Translations under genes and position numbers: made by a program | Notes under the pieces: model-generated | Seen by the model: the letters and a program-made list of their open reading frames with translations, nothing else | What the model was told of the DNA's origin: nothing | Databases searched by the model: none | NCBI RefSeq assembly: GCF_029717145.1 | Contig: NZ_CP099222.1 | Span: 3,844,001-3,908,000 of the forward strand | Direction of reading: 5' to 3' | Length of the DNA: 64,000 nt | Source: Citrobacter freundii | GTDB taxonomy: Bacteria; Pseudomonadota; Gammaproteobacteria; Enterobacterales; Enterobacteriaceae | Shown here: piece after piece, positions 60,906 to 64,000 of the stretch | Layout: every line of letters begins with the position of its first letter | Numbering within the stretch: position 1 is the stretch's first letter

Positions 60906-63812
60906 ATGCCTTTTACACTTGGTCAACGCTGGATCAGCGATACAGAAAGCGAATTGGGACTTGGTACCGTTGTCGCCATGGATGCGCGAACCGTCACCTT
61001 ACTTTTCTCATCGACGGGTGAAAACCGTCTGTATGCGCGCAGTGACTGCCCTGTGACCCGCGTGATGTTCAATCCTGGTGATACGATCACTAGCCATGAA
61101 GGCTGGCAATTGCATGTCGATGAAGTAAAAGAAGAAAACGGACTGCTTGCCTATATCGGAACCCGCCTTGATACCGAAGAAACCGGCGTCGTGCTGCGCG
61201 AAGTCCTGCTCGACAGCAAGCTGGTGTTCAGCAAACCTCAGGATCGTCTGTTTGCTGGCCAAATCGACCGTATGGACCGCTTTGCGCTGCGCTATCGTGC
61301 GCGTAAATTTCAGAGCGAACAGTATCGTATGCCGTGGAGTGGTCTGCGCGGTCAACGTACCAGCCTGATCCCCCACCAGCTTAATATTGCCCATGATGTC
61401 GGTCGTCGCCATGCCCCTCGCGTTTTGCTGGCAGATGAAGTGGGCCTGGGAAAAACCATTGAAGCCGGGATGATCCTGCATCAGCAACTGCTGTCCGGTG
61501 CCGCCGAACGCGTGCTGATCATCGTCCCTGAGACGTTACAGCACCAATGGCTGGTCGAAATGCTGCGCCGTTTCAACCTGCGCTTTGCGCTGTTTGATGA
61601 TGAGCGCTATGCCGAAGCGCAGCACGATGCCTACAATCCGTTTGAAACCGAGCAGCTTGTCATCTGCTCTCTGGATTTTGCGCGTCGTAGCAAGCAGCGT
61701 CTGGAGCATTTGTGTGAAGCAGAATGGGACCTGTTGGTGGTCGATGAAGCTCATCACCTGGTGTGGAGCGAAGATGCGCCAAGCCGCGAGTATATGGCGA
61801 TCGAACAACTGGCCGAGCGCGTACCGGGCATCTTGCTGCTGACCGCAACGCCGGAACAGCTGGGTATGGAAAGTCACTTTGCGCGTTTACGCCTGCTGGA
61901 CCCAAGCCGTTTCCACGATTTCGAGCAGTTTGTTGAAGAGCAAAAAAATTACCGTCCGGTAGCAGATGCCGTCGCCATGCTGCTGGCAGGCAACAAACTG
62001 AGCAACAATGAGCTGAACATGCTCGGCGATCTGATTGGCGAGCAGGACATCGAGCCGCTGCTGCAAGCTGCTAACAGCGATCGTGAAGATGCCCAGAGCG
62101 CGCGCCAGGAACTGGTTTCCATGCTAATGGACCGCCATGGCACCAGCCGCGTACTGTTCCGTAACACCCGTAATGGGGTGAAAGGTTTCCCGAAACGCGA
62201 ACTGCATACTATTAAGCTGCCGCTGCCGACCCAATACCAGACAGCAATCAAAGTCTCCGGCATTATGGGCGCACGTAAAAGCGCAGAAGAGCGCGCCCGC
62301 GACATGCTCTATCCGGAGCAGATTTATCAGGAGTTCGAAGGCGATACCGGCACCTGGTGGAACTTCGACCCACGCGTTGAATGGTTGATGGGCTACCTGA
62401 CCAGTCATCGTTCGCAGAAAGTACTGGTTATCTGTGCGAAAGCGACCACCGCGTTGCAGCTGGAGCAGGTGCTGCGCGAGCGTGAAGGCATTCGCGCTGC
62501 CGTATTCCATGAGGGTATGTCGATCATCGAACGTGACCGTGCTGCCGCCTGGTTTAGCGAAGAGGACAGCGGTGCGCAGGTGATGCTGTGCTCGGAGATC
62601 GGCTCTGAAGGCCGTAACTTCCAGTTCGCCAGCAACCTGGTGATGTTTGACCTGCCGTTTAACCCGGATCTGCTGGAACAACGTATTGGACGTCTGGACC
62701 GTATTGGTCAAGCGCACGATATTCAGATCCACGTCCCGTACCTGGAAAAAACCGCCCAGTCCGTGCTGGTGCGCTGGTACCACGAAGGTCTGGATGCGTT
62801 TGAGCACACCTGTCCGACCGGGCGTACGATTTATGATACGGTCTATAACAACCTGATTGGTTATCTGGCGGAGCCGGAAAACAACGAAGGATTTGATGAT
62901 CTGATCAAAGCCTGCCGTGAACAGCATGACGCACTGAAAGCGCAGCTGGAACAAGGGCGCGACCGTCTACTCGAGATTCACTCCAACGGCGGCGAAAAAG
63001 CGCTGGCGCTGGCTGAGAGCATTGAGGAGCAGGATGACGACACCAGCCTGATCGCCTTCGCCATGAACCTGTTTGATATCGTCGGTATTAACCAGGACGA
63101 TCGCGGGGACAACTTAATTGTGCTGACGCCGTCCGATCATATGCTGGTCCCGGATTTTCCGGGGTTGCCTGAAGACGGCTGCACCATTACCTTTGAGCGA
63201 GATATTGCACTGTCGCGTGAAGACGCCCAGTTTATCACCTGGGAGCATCCGCTGATCCGTAACGGTCTGGATCTTATCCTGTCTGGTGATACCGGCAGCA
63301 GCACCATATCTCTGTTGAAAAACAAAGCATTGCCGGTTGGTACCCTGCTGGTTGAACTGGTGTACGTGGTCGAAGCGCAGGCACCGAAGCAACTGCAGCT
63401 CAACCGCTTCCTGCCTCCGACGCCGGTGCGCATGTTGCTGGATAAAAACGGTAACAACCTCGCCGCTCAGGTGGAGTTTGAAACCTTTAACCGCCAGCTC
63501 AGTGCCGTTAATCGCCATACCGGTAGCAAGCTGGTCAACGCCGTGCAGCAAGATGTCCATGCGATTCTGCAGTTGGGTGAAGCGCAGGTTGAGCAATCTG
63601 CCCGCGCGCTGATCGACGCCGCGCGTAAAGAAGCGGATGAGAAGCTGTCTGCAGAACTGTCGCGTCTGGAAGCGCTGCGCGCCGTTAACCCGAACATCCG
63701 TGATGACGAACTTGCCGCGATTGAAAGCAACCGTCAACAGGTGATGGAAAGCCTGGATCAGGCCGGCTGGCGTCTGGATGCCTTACGCCTGATCGTCGTG
63801 ACGCATCAGTAA
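60906..63812 (+). CDS. rapA: RNA polymerase-associated ATPase RapA (HepA)
   Basis: A 968-residue Swi2/Snf2 ATPase that recycles RNA polymerase after transcription. It has N-terminal Tudor-like domains, Walker A with Lys183 (DEVGLGKT, 177-184) and DEAH at 280-283. The second RecA-like lobe includes [15 protein letters not shown] and [11 protein letters not shown], followed by long spacer and C-terminal domains. The 175 bp between polB and rapA holds its promoter; I could not fix it. Confidence 0.97.
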   Translation: MPFTLGQRWISDTESELGLGTVVAMDARTVTLLFSSTGENRLYARSDCPVTRVMFNPGDTITSHEGWQLHVDEVKEENGLLAYIGTRLDTEETGVVLREVLLDSKLVFSKPQDRLFAGQIDRMDRFALRYRARKFQSEQYRMPWSGLRGQRTSLIPHQLNIAHDVGRRHAPRVLLADEVGLGKTIEAGMILHQQLLSGAAERVLIIVPETLQHQWLVEMLRRFNLRFALFDDERYAEAQHDAYNPFETEQLVICSLDFARRSKQRLEHLCEAEWDLLVVDEAHHLVWSEDAPSREYMAIEQLAERVPGILLLTATPEQLGMESHFARLRLLDPSRFHDFEQFVEEQKNYRPVADAVAMLLAGNKLSNNELNMLGDLIGEQDIEPLLQAANSDREDAQSARQELVSMLMDRHGTSRVLFRNTRNGVKGFPKRELHTIKLPLPTQYQTAIKVSGIMGARKSAEERARDMLYPEQIYQEFEGDTGTWWNFDPRVEWLMGYLTSHRSQKVLVICAKATTALQLEQVLREREGIRAAVFHEGMSIIERDRAAAWFSEEDSGAQVMLCSEIGSEGRNFQFASNLVMFDLPFNPDLLEQRIGRLDRIGQAHDIQIHVPYLEKTAQSVLVRWYHEGLDAFEHTCPTGRTIYDTVYNNLIGYLAEPENNEGFDDLIKACREQHDALKAQLEQGRDRLLEIHSNGGEKALALAESIEEQDDDTSLIAFAMNLFDIVGINQDDRGDNLIVLTPSDHMLVPDFPGLPEDGCTITFERDIALSREDAQFITWEHPLIRNGLDLILSGDTGSSTISLLKNKALPVGTLLVELVYVVEAQAPKQLQLNRFLPPTPVRMLLDKNGNNLAAQVEFETFNRQLSAVNRHTGSKLVNAVQQDVHAILQLGEAQVEQSARALIDAARKEADEKLSAELSRLEALRAVNPNIRDDELAAIESNRQQVMESLDQAGWRLDALRLIVVTHQ

Positions 63813-63823
63813 CGGAGCCATAC

Positions 63824-64000
63824 ATGGGGATGGAAAACTACAATCCGCCGCAGGAACCCTGGCTGGTTATCCTGTATCAGGATGAACACATTATGGTGGT
63901 CAACAAGCCGAGCGGCTTGTTGTCCGTGCCGGGTCGCCTTGAAGAGCACAAAGACAGCGTGATGACGCGTATTCAACGCGACTATCCACTGGCAGAATCA
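63824..64000 (+). CDS. rluA: Pseudouridine synthase RluA, N-terminal part
   Basis: The first 59 codons, cut by the window end. The protein begins MGMENYNPPQEPWLVILYQD and contains HIMVVNKPSGLLSVPGR, the conserved N-terminal motif of the RluA family. RluA modifies U746 of 23S rRNA and U32 of several tRNAs. The catalytic Asp (in HRLD) lies beyond the window. GGAG precedes the start, which is 11 bases after rapA. Confidence 0.95.
   Translation, partial: MGMENYNPPQEPWLVILYQDEHIMVVNKPSGLLSVPGRLEEHKDSVMTRIQRDYPLAES

Overview
The window is enterobacterial chromosome, almost certainly Citrobacter (C. freundii complex or a close relative). The evidence is the gene order, which is the E. coli thr/leu/ara-to-pdh region read in reverse, near-identity of most proteins to E. 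coli/Salmonella orthologues, and AmpD, which has the 187-residue form and residue numbering of C. freundii AmpD (E. coli has 183). AraC is 281 residues as in Salmonella/Citrobacter. The genus call is inferred from memory of these families; no search was run.

Layout. 1-303: end of aroP. 459-2815: a two-gene pentoside uptake/hydrolysis cassette (GPH symporter plus GH43 glycosidase) between aroP and ampE. 2897-4311: ampE, ampD. 4399-8548: nadC, then the type IV pilin ppdD with hofB and hofC. 8658-11985: guaC, coaE, zapD, yacG, mutT. 12042-33565, all minus strand: secA, secM, lpxC and the division/cell-wall (dcw) cluster from ftsZ back to mraZ. 34180-38849: cra, ilvIH, leuO. 39441-44362: the leu operon with promoter, leader peptide and attenuator. 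44470-47641: setA, sgrS/sgrT, sgrR. 47693-51277: a TPP riboswitch and thiBPQ. 51335-57421: yabI, araC and araBAD. 57465-57851: an unrecognised AT-rich gene. 58379-end: polB, rapA and the start of rluA.

How it works together. The dcw genes are packed with stop/start overlaps from mraZ to ftsA. They form the lipid II pathway (murE, murF, mraY, murD, murG, murC, ddlB) plus the divisome (ftsL, ftsI, ftsW, ftsQ, ftsA, ftsZ), followed by LpxC for lipid A and SecM/SecA for export. Small-molecule control is visible in several places: AraC and CRP sites for araBAD, leucine attenuation, TPP sensing for thiamine uptake, the SgrR/SgrS/SgrT sugar-phosphate response, a LexA box at polB and MraZ repeats at mraZ.

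The least ordinary features are repeats placed in regulatory spots. Three ERIC elements are present. One sits in the ftsA-ftsZ spacer. One, with an internal deletion, lies inside the P3 arm of the thiB TPP aptamer. One full-length copy lies between that aptamer and the thiB ribosome-binding site. Seven REP/BIME clusters sit mainly at convergent gene ends. The other notable object is the 128-residue gene between araD and polB, which encodes a tandem 35-residue duplication and lies in low-GC DNA. No mobile element with a transposase, tRNA, rRNA or CRISPR array was seen.
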